From the NCBI RefSeq assembly GCF_003006155.1, contig NZ_CP023559.1, positions 2,356,001 through 2,420,000 of the forward strand: a stretch of 64,000 nt of DNA, written 5' to 3'. The notes under the pieces were generated by a model. The model was not told where the DNA came from. It saw only the letters and a list, made by a program, of their open reading frames with translations, and did no database searches. The translations under genes were made by a program, and so were the position numbers. Shown piece by piece: positions 1-13,015 of this stretch. Position 1 is the first letter of the stretch. Every line of letters starts with the position of its first letter. Source of the stretch: Salinicola tamaricis. Lineage in GTDB: Bacteria; Pseudomonadota; Gammaproteobacteria; Pseudomonadales; Halomonadaceae.

Positions 1-493
1 CGGGGTCGAGACGGAAGACGTGGCGCGCGGGCTGCTCGGGATCGGCGCGGTAGCCCTCGAAGTTGGAGATCAGCCCATAGGTGGGGTCGGTGAACCAGAT
101 CGCCCCGTCGCGGCTCACCACCACGTCGTTGGGCGAATTGAGCCGCCCGCCGGCGTAGTGCGAGGCAAGCACTCGAACACGCCCATCGGGCTCGGTGCGT
201 ACCAGATCGCGGCTACCGTGGCGGCAGCTCACCAGGCGCCCCTGATTGTCGCGGGTGTTGCCGTTGTTGAAGCCGGTGCGCTCGCGGAAGGTGGTGATAC
301 CGTCGCGTGCCGACCACCGCAGCAGGCGCTGGCTGGGGATATCAGAAAATAGCAGGCACTGATGGTCACCGAACCATACCGGCCCCTCGGTCCAGGTGAA
401 GCCGGTGGCCAGCCGGGTCAGCGGTGCCATGGGGTGAACCAGCCGCGCGAAGCGCGGGTCGTGGCTGTCGAGATGTTCAGGGGTGGGAATCAT
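1..493 (-). CDS. SMP-30/gluconolactonase family sugar lactonase (N-terminal part)
   Basis: The first ~164 residues read off the left edge, so the C-terminal half is missing. The family hydrolyses sugar lactones with a divalent metal in a six-bladed beta-propeller. Visible family signatures are FTWTEGPVWF (residues ~32-41, with the metal-ligand Glu36), FNNGNTRDNQGRL (~75-87), NSPNDVVVS (~119-127) and WFTDPTYG just after it. There is no signal peptide, so it is probably cytoplasmic. The ATG at 493 overlaps the 3' end of the upstream permease gene by 17 bp, making it the last visible gene of the sugar ABC operon. It likely opens a lactone made from the imported sugar; the actual sugar cannot be read from sequence. 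Confidence 0.85.
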   Translation of the reverse strand, partial: MIPTPEHLDSHDPRFARLVHPMAPLTRLATGFTWTEGPVWFGDHQCLLFSDIPSQRLLRWSARDGITTFRERTGFNNGNTRDNQGRLVSCRHGSRDLVRTEPDGRVRVLASHYAGGRLNSPNDVVVSRDGAIWFTDPTYGLISNFEGYRADPEQPARHVFRLDP

Positions 494-1423
494 GTGCGGG
501 TCTCCGGGCGTTGGCGGCGATCACGATACCGATGATGATCATGCCGGTCAGCATCATGCGCGCGCCGGCGTCGAAGCCGTAGGCGTTGAGCATCGACACC
601 ACCAGGAACATGAACAGGGCCGCACCCACACCCCGGGTACGTTGGAGAAGCCGCCGGCGATCGAGGTGCCGCCGATCACACCACGGCGATCGACAGCAGC
701 AGGTACTGCTGCCCCATGTTGAGCGCAGCGCCGCCGGAGAAGCTCGCCAGCAGATAGCCGGTGAGCCCGGCCAGCAGCGCCACGCTGAGATAGGCACTGG
801 CACGCACGCGCTCCACCGGTACCCCGGCGAGCCTTGCCGCGCGCGGATTCTGGCCGGTGGCGAGCAGACCAGCGCCCCCAGCCCGCGCTCCAGCAGCCAC
901 CACACGACCAGCGCCAGGAGCACGCCGATCAGCGCCACGTTGGGCACGCCAGGGTGCGCCCGGTGGCGAAGTCGGCCAGCGCCGCCGGCGGCTTGATACG
1001 CAGGCCGCGGTTGGACCAGATCGCCAGCGATTGATACAGCAGCGAGGCGGCGAGGGTGGCGATGATCGGCGGCAGACGCAGCAGCCGGATCAGCGCGAAG
1101 TTGGCCGCGCCGCAGCCAAGGCCCACCAGCAGGGCGACGCCCAGCCCCAGCAGTGCGGTACCGGGGGCGCCGTCCATGGCCTTGAGCGCCAGAGTGCCGG
1201 CCAGGGTCATGACCGCGGGGATCGAAAGATCGATATTGCCCGGCCCCAGGGTGATCACCAGCATCTGGCCGATGCCGACGATCGCCGCGAAGGCGCCGAA
1301 CGAGAGCGCGGCGTAGAGCAGCCCACCCGCCTGGGCCGCACCGGAGAGCGCGATGGAGAGAGCGAAGACCGCGATGGCGGCGAGCCAGGCCCAGAGCCAG
1401 GGCCGCGAGATCAGGCTTTGCAT
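477..1423 (-). CDS. CUT2-type sugar ABC transporter permease 2 (frameshifted)
   Basis: RbsC/XylH-type inner-membrane permease. The first ~160 codons (1423 to ~945) are a clean run of hydrophobic segments with the family phrase GPGNIDLSIPAVM, the counterpart of the NDIDLS motif in permease 1. The protein continues in other frames: MPNVALIGVLLALVVWW from about 947, then TGQNPRAARLAGVPVERVR from about 860, then back to the first frame near 680 through to the stop at 477. Three or more single-base shifts are therefore needed to rebuild one ~315-residue protein. The start ATG has AAGGA upstream. It lies 118 bp after permease 1, and that spacer is filled by a 15-bp repeat array. I read the shifts as sequence errors, but a true pseudogene is not excluded here because the gene is not essential. 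Confidence 0.75.
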
Positions 1424-1439
1424 GGCATCGATCCTTGCA

Positions 1440-1514
1440 GTGGAGATAGGGCGTGTGGAGAAAGCGCGCGTGGAGATAGGGCGTGTGGAGAAAGCGCGCG
1501 TGGAGAGGGCTGCG
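1440..1514. repeat. 15-bp tandem repeat array between two permease genes
   Basis: Five units of 15 bp in the 118-bp spacer. Units alternate between GTGGAGATAGGGCGT (1440-1454, 1470-1484) and GTGGAGAAAGCGCGC (1455-1469, 1485-1499), followed by a degenerate fifth unit (1500-1514), so there is also a 30-bp higher-order period. The array does not encode a supported protein in this position. Confidence 0.85.
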
Positions 1515-1541
1515 TGGAAAATGAGCGCATGGATAGAAGTC

Positions 1542-2471
1542 TCAAATCAGCGCTTCGCGGCGCGTGAACAGCAGGCGCGCGGCGAGCACCAGAATCAGCA
1601 CCGCCCCCTGCGCACCGATCTGCCAGTCCGGCGAGATATGCATGAAGGCCAGCAGCGACCCCGCCAGCGACAGCGTCAGCGCCCCCAGCACCGCGCCGAT
1701 CGGCGATACCCGGCCGCCGATGAACTCGCCGCCGCCGAGGATCACCCCGGCGATACTGAGCAGGGTATAGCTGGAGGCGACGCTGGCCCCGGACGAGGTG
1801 TAGAGCCCCACCAGGGTGAGGCCGGCAAGCACCCCGAAGACTCCGGCGAGGCCGTAGGTCAGCGCGTAGAGCCCGCTCAGGCGCCAGCCGGCGCGGGCCA
1901 CCGAGCGCGAGTTGCCGCCCAGGCCGCGCAGCACCGTGCCGATCCCCGAGCGCATGATCAGCAGATGCGCCGCGGCGGCGATCAACAGCGCCGCCACCAC
2001 CGCCATGGGTGCCAGCGGCGGCTTGACCGTCATCAGCGCACGCAGCCACTCCGGCGAGGTGCCGCCGGGGGCGGGCATGATCACCAGCGCCAGCCCGCCC
2101 CAGATGAACGACATGCCCAGGGTGACCACGATCGCCGGTAGCTCGAAGCGGTGGATCAGCGCCCCCAGGGCGGCGTAGGCGAGCACCAGGCCGGCCAGCG
2201 CCAGCCAGCCGAGCCAGGGGTGCTGCACCAGCAGGGTGGAGACGATGCACGCCACCAGGCTGACGAAGGCGCCCACCGAGAGGTCGATATCGTTGACCAT
2301 GATCAGCAGCTGGCCGATGGTCGCCAGGGCGATGGGGATGGTCAGGTTGAATAGCAGGTTCAGCCCCAGATAGCTCATCGCCCGCTCCTGCAGGGCGAAG
2401 GTCGCGATCAGCAGCACGCTGAACGAGATGAGCGGCAGCAGCTTGCGCGGCGAGATCGAATGACGGGTCAT
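1542..2471 (-). CDS. CUT2-type sugar ABC transporter permease 1
   Basis: Intact 309-residue polytopic membrane protein of the ribose/xylose (RbsC-like) permease family. It has about eight to ten hydrophobic segments, the family phrase MVNDIDLSVGAFVSL (residues ~58-72) and the C-terminal coupling region with ILGGGEFIGGRVSPIGAV. The two permeases of the operon would form the heterodimeric translocation channel on which the double ATPase acts. The ATG at 2471 lies one base past the stop of the ATPase gene (2473-2475), indicating translational coupling. Unlike its partner permease, this gene is uninterrupted. Confidence 0.9.
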   Translation of the reverse strand: MTRHSISPRKLLPLISFSVLLIATFALQERAMSYLGLNLLFNLTIPIALATIGQLLIMVNDIDLSVGAFVSLVACIVSTLLVQHPWLGWLALAGLVLAYAALGALIHRFELPAIVVTLGMSFIWGGLALVIMPAPGGTSPEWLRALMTVKPPLAPMAVVAALLIAAAAHLLIMRSGIGTVLRGLGGNSRSVARAGWRLSGLYALTYGLAGVFGVLAGLTLVGLYTSSGASVASSYTLLSIAGVILGGGEFIGGRVSPIGAVLGALTLSLAGSLLAFMHISPDWQIGAQGAVLILVLAARLLFTRREALI

Positions 2472-2472
2472 C

Positions 2473-3921
2473 TCAGTTCTCCTGCATCTCGAACGAGGCG
2501 GCCAGGATGCGCTCTTCGTTGATCTCGGCGCCGCTCAGTTCTGCCGAGATCTTGCCGTCGCGGAAGACGAAGACGCGATCGCACTGGCATACCTCCTCGG
2601 TTTCGGTGGAGTACCACAGGAAAGTCCGGCCGGCGTCGGCCTCGGCGCGGATCAGCGCATAGACCTCCTGCTTGGTGCCGACATCGACCCCGCGCATGGG
2701 GTCGTCCATCACCACGATGGGGGCGCTCGACGCCAGCGCCCGGGCGAACAGCACCTTCTGCTGGTTGCCGCCGGAGAGCGAGGTGATGGGGTTGCCCAGG
2801 TCGTCGCTGCGGATGCCGATGCGCTGTTGCCACTCGCGCCCCAGCGTCGCCTCGGCGCGGCGATCCACCGCGCCGCGGTGGGCCCCGGCGGGCAGCACCG
2901 AGAGGCTCAGATTGCGCAGGATCGACCACAACGGCAGCACGCCGTCGCGGCCGCGGTCGCCGGCGACGAAGGCCATCCGGGGCTGGCGTGGGGCGCGCCA
3001 GCCGGAGGTGCCGGCAAAGTAGAGCTTGGCCAGGGCCTCGGCCTGGCCGTGGCCGGCGAGCCCGGCGAGGCCGACGATCTCGCCACGCCGCGCGCTGAGC
3101 CCGGCAGCGTCTTCGATCACCGTCGCGCTCGCGGCCCCGGCCGAGACGCTGCCCTCGGCATGCCGGCGCTGTTCAGCGCTCGGTGCGTGCTGGGCCACAT
3201 GGCCCATGGCGTCGACCAGCGAGTCGCGGTCGAAGTCCTGGCTTGCACGCTCGGCCACCACGCGACCGTCCTGCATCACCACGATGCGGCTGGCTACGCG
3301 GAAGATCTCGCCCAGCATGTGCGAGATGAACACCACCGTGCCGCCCTCGGCGCAGAAGCGCTCGACGTAGGCCAGCAACTGCTCGGCGATACCCGCATCC
3401 AGCGACGAGGTGGGCTCGTCGAGGATCACCAGCCGCGCCTGGCCGCCGCGCGGGGCGAAGCCGATGGCGATCTCGATCATCTGACGCTGGGCGATGGAGA
3501 GGGTGTCGACCCGGGCGTCGGTGTCGATACCGTGGCCGGGAAACACCTGGTCCAGGCTGGTACGGATTTCGGCCCCGGCGCGGCGGCGCCAGCCCAGCCC
3601 CTTGAGCGTGGGGTGGGCGATGCGCAGGTTCTCGGCCGCACTCAGATTGGGGCACAGCGAGAGCTCCTGGAACACCGAGCGGATGGCGCTGCCGCGACCG
3701 CCGCGGGTTACATGGCTGTCGATCTCGCCGCGGCTCGGCTTGAGCGTGCCGTTGATCAGATTGACCAGGGTCGATTTGCCGGCGCCGTTGTGGCCCACCA
3801 GCCCGACGCATTCGCCGGGGGTCAGGGTGAGGTCGATGCCATCGATCGCCCTGACCGCACCGAACTGCTTGTGCACGCCGCGCAGGGCGACCACGGCTTC
3901 GACCGGCTGAGACGTGTTCAT
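2473..3921 (-). CDS. CUT2-type sugar ABC transporter ATP-binding protein (double ABC domain)
   Basis: 482-residue fused ATPase of the RbsA/XylG/MglA type that powers sugar import. Domain 1 has Walker [10 protein letters not shown] (~res 38-46), and Walker B with the D-loop in [12 protein letters not shown]. Domain 2 has a degenerate Walker A ([12 protein letters not shown]) but a good signature motif LSGGNQQKV and Walker [15 protein letters not shown], as is usual in this family where the C-terminal half is catalytically weaker. The start ATG overlaps the stop of the binding-protein gene as ATGA. No frameshift is seen across the whole gene. Confidence 0.92.
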   Translation of the reverse strand: MNTSQPVEAVVALRGVHKQFGAVRAIDGIDLTLTPGECVGLVGHNGAGKSTLVNLINGTLKPSRGEIDSHVTRGGRGSAIRSVFQELSLCPNLSAAENLRIAHPTLKGLGWRRRAGAEIRTSLDQVFPGHGIDTDARVDTLSIAQRQMIEIAIGFAPRGGQARLVILDEPTSSLDAGIAEQLLAYVERFCAEGGTVVFISHMLGEIFRVASRIVVMQDGRVVAERASQDFDRDSLVDAMGHVAQHAPSAEQRRHAEGSVSAGAASATVIEDAAGLSARRGEIVGLAGLAGHGQAEALAKLYFAGTSGWRAPRQPRMAFVAGDRGRDGVLPLWSILRNLSLSVLPAGAHRGAVDRRAEATLGREWQQRIGIRSDDLGNPITSLSGGNQQKVLFARALASSAPIVVMDDPMRGVDVGTKQEVYALIRAEADAGRTFLWYSTETEEVCQCDRVFVFRDGKISAELSGAEINEERILAASFEMQEN

Positions 3922-5127
3922 GGCTGGATCTCCTGGGCGGCGGACGGGTTCTTGGCCTGGTCCGTGGCGGGGGCGGTGTTCGGCTGGGTACTCGCCGCCT
4001 GCGTGTCCCGGGCCTGCTGGATCAGCCGCTCGACATCGGCGCGGGTGAAGATCTGGTCGGCCACCGAGCCCTTGGGCGTATGCGCCAGCACCTCGGAGAG
4101 TTCGTCCTGGCGGATGTGGTAGAGCGGTACGGTCAGGTGCTTGGGCACGTCCTCGCCGGCGAGAATGCGCTGGGCCACCCAGAAGGCGACCATGGCGATG
4201 CCGGGGGCGTTGGAGATGGCGATGCTCTGGTAGCCGTTTTTGCGGTGCTGTTCGGCCCACCACGCCAGCTCGTCCTGGGCGTTGGAGAAGATGATCACCG
4301 GCATCTCGCGCTGCGAGGCGCGGAACGCCTGGGCCACGCCGTAGGCCTCGCCGCCCTGGTTGAGCACGCCGTCGATGTGCGGCAGCGAGGGCAGCACTCC
4401 GGCCACCGCCTGCTGGGTCACGTCCTGGGCCCAGTCGCCCTCCACCGAGGAGACGATGTGCAGCTTGGGGTAGTGCTTGAGCTCGTCGACGATGCCCTGG
4501 TGCAGGTCGTCATCGACGAAGGTGCCCGGCAGCCCACGCACCTCGAGCAGGTTGGCACCGTCGGGGAAGCGCTTGGCCATGTAGTCGACCTGCTCGCGGC
4601 CCCACTCATGGAAGTCGTTGACGATCTTCCAGGCGCAGGGGGCGGTGACGATGCCGTCGAACGAGACCACCACCACGCCGGCGTCGCACGCCTCCTGCAC
4701 TGCACCGTTGAGGGCGGTGGTCGAGGCGGCGTCGATCACGATGGCGTCGTAGCCCTGCAGGATCAGGTTCTGGATCTGGGCGGCCTGATCGGTGGGCTGG
4801 TTCTCGCCGATGGTGAAGGCGTCGGCGGCGGCGACCACGCCGGTCTTGACCGCGGGTGCGGTCTGCGCCTGCCAGGCCGCGAGCATCTGCTGGCGCCAGG
4901 CGTTGCCGGCGTAGTTGTTGGAGAGCGCGATGCGCTTGTCCGCGGTCGCACTCGTTCGCGGGCTGGCTTTGGGTCTGGCCTGCGGCCTGGGCCTGGGCCT
5001 GGGCAGGGCTTGGGGGCGTGGCCGCTGCCTCGTCGCCGGTATCGGCGTGCGCGGCGAGGGCCGCGGCGCTCAGGGCCAGCCCCAGCAGGCCCGCACGCCA
5101 GCGCCGGTTGTCGTTATCAGGGGTCAT
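3918..5127 (-). CDS. Sugar ABC transporter periplasmic substrate-binding protein (frameshifted)
   Basis: First gene of the sugar operon. The N-terminus from ATG 5127 is a signal peptide (basic NRRWRAG, then [15 protein letters not shown], probable cleavage after AHA) followed by a low-complexity Ala/Gln-rich linker. The frame is lost near 4950, and a second frame carries the remaining ~325 residues down to 3918. These include [17 protein letters not shown] and [13 protein letters not shown], typical of periplasmic-binding-protein-like (type 1, LacI/RbsB) sugar receptors. The shift falls exactly where [17 protein letters not shown] should begin the mature domain, so one lost or gained base restores a ~402-residue protein. 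The ligand is unknown; the lactonase downstream suggests an aldose that is oxidised to a lactone. Confidence 0.82.
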
Positions 5128-5448
5128 GCTCGGCTCCCATCTCTTCTGCCGCTTGCCGGCGCGATCGGGTCGCACTGGCGGTGCGGACATCGCCCTCTGG
5201 CGGGGCGTGGTATCGGACGCGTGTCCAGGGACATTCATGGTTGGGCGTGGCGGTCTGGGGTGTAAAGGCGGCCCCCCGCACAATTGCTGCGGGTTCCCGC
5301 AATTTCGCCCTCAACTTAAGGATGAGGGGAAGGCGTCAGGGATAGCGCTATGCTGGTCGCCCGGCGCCCGGCTCGCGCCTGATTTTGGCGCGCGCGAGTG
5401 CGCGCAAGCGCCACCATCATGTGGGCCGTGCGGTCCATGAAGCGTGTT
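5128..5448. promoter_or_regulatory. Upstream region of the sugar ABC operon with an operator-like palindrome
   Basis: This is the 5' region of the minus-strand transporter operon. It contains an interrupted palindrome at 5282-5304 in which AATTGC-TGCGGG faces CCCGCAATT around a central TT, with the inner GCGGG-TT-CCCGC perfect. LacI- and related sugar regulators use such dyads, but the same structure could be a simple hairpin. No protein-coding gene is supported here, and I cannot place a -10/-35 pair with confidence. Confidence 0.35.
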
Positions 5449-5595
5449 CTAGGTTCTGTAGGAAAAGTCAGCGAGCGAAGGCAAGACAAGGCAAAAATCG
5501 GCGAAAACGCGGAGTTTACGGGGTGTAAATGAGCATTTTGAGCCGATTGTTAACGCCGTATTGTCGAGCGCAGGTAGTTTTCGTACAAAGCCTAG
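5449..5595. mobile_element. MITE-like element, 139 bp, IS5-type ends, CTAG target duplication
   Basis: The element 5453-5591 has 14-bp imperfect terminal inverted repeats. The left end reads GTTCTGTAGGAAAA and the right end, reverse-complemented, reads GCTTTGTACGAAAA. Both ends are flanked by CTAG (5449-5452 and 5592-5595), which fits the 4-bp YTAR target duplication typical of the IS5 subgroup. The interior has no transposase ORF and is AT-richer than its surroundings. It ends 31 bp before the start codon of the histidine kinase gene, so it forms most of that gene's upstream region and may supply its promoter. Confidence 0.72.
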
Positions 5596-5626
5596 CCAAG
5601 CAGGCCAGCCAGTAGAGGAGTCCGGT

Positions 5627-6871
5627 GTGAGCGATACCATGAGCCCTCAGCCCCTGATGGAGAGGCTGCCTGGTGAGACTGCGGCGGCGCGTGAGGCCGA
5701 GATCACGGCGCTGCTGCTGCGGCTTCCCGCACTGCTGGGCGAGGCGAGCGATATCCAGGGCGCGCTCGATCGGGTCGCCGAGGCGCTGACGCCGCTGCTG
5801 CCGTTCACCCATGCCGATGTCTGCCTTCACGATGGGCCCGAGTGGTCGGTGAGTTATGAAGTGGGGATCAGTACCCACTGGTCGGCGCGACGCACCCGGC
5901 TCGACTGCTCGCCGATCCGCTCGGTGCTCGACGGCTCCGTGCCGCTGATGGTCAGCGCCAACGCGCTGCTCGACCCGCGTCAGATCTTCGCCGGCGCCTG
6001 CTGCGAGCCGATCTTCGCTCATCAACTTCGCAGTCGGGTGCACGTGGCGCTGCGCAGCGGTGGCCAGGTGATCGGTGCGCTGAGCGTCTCGCATCGCGAG
6101 GCCGACCACTTCGAGGCCGCCGACGTGGCCCTGATCCAGCGTCTGGCGGCACCGCTGGCGCCGGTGCTCCACGCCCTGCACGGGGCTGCCGAGCTGCGCC
6201 AGCAGGCCCATGGCCGCAGCCAGACCCAGGCCAGCGAAGAGTGGCTGCGCCAGGGCTCGCTGCAGCTGACCCAGGCGCTGGAGCAGGCGCGGCAGCGCAT
6301 CGGCATGGATCTGCACGATCAGACCCTGGCCGACCTGACCCGGCTGCTGCGCGAGCTGGAGGGCGCGGGGCCGCCACCCAGCCGCGAGGCGCTGGCGCAG
6401 GCGCTGGCCCAGAGCATCGATGACCTGCGCTGCATCATCGACCGCACCGCGCCCAAGCTGCTCGATCTGTTCGGCTTCCACCATGCGGTGCGCGATCACC
6501 TGGAGCGTGCCACCGAGGGCGAGCGCGTCCAGATTCTGGTCGAGGACCTCACCGCGGGGGCGCCGGACCGGTTGCCCGGGGAGACCCGCACCGCGCTCTA
6601 TCGCATCGTCCAGGAGGCGATCAACAATGCCGCGCGACATGCGCGCGCCGAGCGTATCGAGGTGCGCGTGACACTGGCCCCGGAAAATATCCTGTGCGTC
6701 AGCGTGGACGACGATGGCCAGGGGCTCGCCAATGCGGGTACGCGCCAGTCCGGGCTGATCCATATGCGCACCCGGGCGCGGCTGATCGGCGCCACCCTGG
6801 ATATCTTCGAGCACGTCGGCACCCGGGTCGCGGTGCGGCTGGCGCTGCCGTCGTCGGAGGCCGCGGCGTGA
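5627..6871 (+). CDS. GAF-domain sensor histidine kinase (NarX/DesK class)
   Basis: About 414 residues, no membrane segment, so a soluble sensor. An N-terminal GAF-like domain (~res 15-180) precedes a HisKA_3 dimerisation segment containing RIGMDLHDQTLADL, with the likely phospho-accepting His at ~230. A short HATPase_c domain follows, with N box QEAINNAARHA (~328-338) and G box DDDGQGLANAG. I chose the GTG at 5627 because AGAGGAG lies six bases before it; an ATG at 5639 is the alternative. Longer reading into the upstream mobile element is possible but has no ribosome site. The gene ends in a GTGA overlap with the response regulator. The signal sensed is unknown. Confidence 0.85.
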   Translation: MSDTMSPQPLMERLPGETAAAREAEITALLLRLPALLGEASDIQGALDRVAEALTPLLPFTHADVCLHDGPEWSVSYEVGISTHWSARRTRLDCSPIRSVLDGSVPLMVSANALLDPRQIFAGACCEPIFAHQLRSRVHVALRSGGQVIGALSVSHREADHFEAADVALIQRLAAPLAPVLHALHGAAELRQQAHGRSQTQASEEWLRQGSLQLTQALEQARQRIGMDLHDQTLADLTRLLRELEGAGPPPSREALAQALAQSIDDLRCIIDRTAPKLLDLFGFHHAVRDHLERATEGERVQILVEDLTAGAPDRLPGETRTALYRIVQEAINNAARHARAERIEVRVTLAPENILCVSVDDDGQGLANAGTRQSGLIHMRTRARLIGATLDIFEHVGTRVAVRLALPSSEAAA

Positions 6872-7629
6872 AGATCCTGGTGGTGGAGGATGACCAGTTC
6901 CACGCCTCCTTCCTGCAGGGGGTGATCGCCGAGGCGCTGCCGGAGGTGACCGAGACGCTGCACGTCCAGGATGGGCTGCAGGGTGAGGCGGCGGCACGCG
7001 CCGGACGCTTCGAGGCGGTGGTGATGGATCTGCAGATGGCGCGGCGCAACGGCATCGAGGCCGCGCGGACCATCTGGCACGAGCGCCCGCGCACCCGCAT
7101 CCTGTTCTGGTCCAACTACTCCGACGAGGCCTATCTGCGCGGAGTCGCCGATATCGTGCCGGCCCACAGCGCCTACGGCTATGTGCTCAAGACCGCCAGC
7201 CGCGAACGTCTCAAGCTGGTGCTGCGGGCGGTGCTGCTGGAAGGGCAGGTGATGATGGATCGCGAGATCCAGCGTCTGCGCCGGCGCAATGCCTCGCCAC
7301 GCCACTCGCTCAGCCAGAGCGAGTATGCGGTGCTGCTGGATCTCGCTCTGGGGCTGCAGGACCGGCTGATCGCCGAGCGTCAGGGGCTGTCGCTGCGCAC
7401 GGTGCAGAATCGCCTGCTGACGCTCTACGACAAGCTCGGGGTCAACGGCGAGGAGCAGGCGCTGCCGGGGCTCAACAAGCGCGTGCGCGCGCTGTCGCGG
7501 GCGATCTCCACGCGCACGCTCAATCTGGAGATGCTGGAGACCGCCCAGCACGATCTCGAATGCTGGCTGGCTGCGCGGCCTGCCGACGAAAAAGCCCCGC
7601 CGACCCAGGGGGCCGACGGGGCTCTGTAG
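6868..7629 (+). CDS. NarL/LuxR-type response regulator
   Basis: 253 residues. The receiver domain shows the acidic pocket VVEDDQ near the start, the phospho-acceptor Asp54 in VVMDLQM, a Ser in LFWSNYS and the conserved Lys in GYVLKTAS. The usual Pro after D-x-x-M is replaced (DLQMARRNG). The C-terminal part (~150-215) is a helix-turn-helix with LSLRTVQNRLLTLYDKLGV, in place of the more usual TVK...L phrase, followed by a ~35-residue tail. It overlaps the kinase gene by four bases, so the two form a cognate pair. Its last codons overlap the aconitase terminator hairpin on the opposite strand. Confidence 0.86.
   Translation: MKILVVEDDQFHASFLQGVIAEALPEVTETLHVQDGLQGEAAARAGRFEAVVMDLQMARRNGIEAARTIWHERPRTRILFWSNYSDEAYLRGVADIVPAHSAYGYVLKTASRERLKLVLRAVLLEGQVMMDREIQRLRRRNASPRHSLSQSEYAVLLDLALGLQDRLIAERQGLSLRTVQNRLLTLYDKLGVNGEEQALPGLNKRVRALSRAISTRTLNLEMLETAQHDLECWLAARPADEKAPPTQGADGAL
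7593..7623 (-). terminator. Intrinsic terminator of acnA, embedded in the response regulator gene
   Basis: On the minus strand AGCCCCG and CGGGGCT pair around a GC-rich loop and are followed by TTTTTC. It lies 22 bases after the acnA stop. The same bases encode the last residues of the converging response regulator. Confidence 0.8.
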
Positions 7630-7644
7630 CGCGTTGCCAGCGTC

Positions 7645-10407
<2,763 letters not shown>

Positions 10408-10782
10408 GGATCATCCTCCTCATTGGGCGGCGCGGCCATGGAGCTTTCGATGGCTGCCGGTCCGGTTCTTTAGCGACGGTCCGACGGCATCGTGGTCGTC
10501 GGGGGCTCCTGGCTGGCGGCCGTCTTGGCGGCGCGCTCTATACATTTTCCAATCTTTGCGTGGGGTCGTTTCTGCGACATGACGCGGTCGATATAAAGTT
10601 GTCGACAATAAGCATGGGCACCATAGCATGTCTTTTCAATCCCGCGCGCCTCTCGATCGTCTGCACGCCGATGGCAGTGGGGCCTTGAAAGTCGCGCTTG
10701 CCGACACCAATTCAAGCTTAGCTCAGCTCAGCGACGATGCAGCCGTGACGAGGGCATATGTAATGAAGCGGAGGAGGCGTGT
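10408..10782. other. Intergenic region between acnA and the CPXCG gene
   Basis: A 375-bp gap holding the 5' regions of two divergent genes. It contains a perfect 10-bp palindrome TTGTCGACAA at 10599-10608 and an AT-rich stretch (10540-10620) that probably contains the acnA promoter, although I cannot assign a convincing -35/-10 pair. The GGAGGAGG at ~10771-10778 is the ribosome site of the downstream gene. No protein-coding ORF here has homology I recognise. Confidence 0.5.
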
Positions 10783-10989
10783 ATGGCATATGAAGCGCTA
10801 CGCGAATGGCCGGTGCACTGCCCCTACTGCGATGCGCCATTCACGCTGCTGCTCGACGTAAGCGCTGGTGGCCACGTGACCTGGGAAGATTGCGCGGTGT
10901 GCTGCCAGCCGATTCAACTGCGCGTCGACGTGGATGCCGAGGGCGAGCTGGAGACGGTCACCCTGGCCACCGACGATGACGTGCTGTAG
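10783..10989 (+). CDS. CPXCG-motif cysteine-rich small protein
   Basis: 68 residues matching the small Cys_rich_CPXCG family (PF14255). The paired motifs are CPYCDAPF (~res 13-20) and, after W-E-D, CAVCCQPIQLRV, which together look like a four-cysteine zinc knuckle. The acidic C-terminus is also typical. A strong GGAGGAGG ribosome site precedes the ATG. Function is unknown in the family; it is often found singly near housekeeping genes. Confidence 0.85.
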   Translation: MAYEALREWPVHCPYCDAPFTLLLDVSAGGHVTWEDCAVCCQPIQLRVDVDAEGELETVTLATDDDVL

Positions 10990-11032
10990 GTGACCGTGGT
11001 CGGCAATGCTGGATGCTGACGTCACATGATCG

Positions 11033-11069
11033 ATAGTGATTGTCTATATCTTTGATTGTGGCAATTAAA
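11033..11069 (+). promoter_or_regulatory. OxyR-like operator upstream of the peroxiredoxin gene
   Basis: An ATAG-N7-CTAT element (11033-11047) is followed by exactly seven bases and then a degenerate second element ATTG-N7-TAAA (11055-11069). This spacing is the established OxyR architecture, ATAG-N7-CTAT-N7-ATAG-N7-CTAT. It lies ~80 bp upstream of a 2-Cys peroxiredoxin gene. The first half is perfect and the second weak. Confidence 0.6.
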
Positions 11070-11150
11070 TTGGAGCATCAAGAGGTAAGTCGTTAGTCTA
11101 ATCGGCTTCGATTCCTCTACTCCCCACCCACGCTACGACAGGAGAAGCCC

Positions 11151-12889
<1,739 letters not shown>

Positions 12890-12922
12890 TGCCGCCGCTG
12901 CGCACGGCGCGGCGGTAAACGA

Positions 12923-12952
12923 CAAGCGGCCCGGCAGATGCCGGGCCGCTTG
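12923..12952 (+). terminator. Hairpin terminator after trxB
   Basis: CAAGCGGCCCGGC pairs perfectly with GCCGGGCCGCTTG around an AGAT loop, 34 bases after the trxB stop. It sits between converging trxB and slyX and could serve both. Confidence 0.7.
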
Positions 12953-13015
12953 CGTTGGGTGGGGTGTTCCGTCGAGTGTCGACCGCTGCGAGCGCCGCCC
13001 GCATAGCCGCTATGC

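Noticed and set aside
477-1423. Calling permease 2 a genuine pseudogene
   Set aside because: Considered, but essential genes nearby show the same type of damage, so error is more likely; it stays the least certain of the frameshifted set.
10628-10861. 77-codon plus-strand ORF overlapping the CPXCG gene
   Set aside because: Overlaps a better-supported gene in another frame and lacks a ribosome site.
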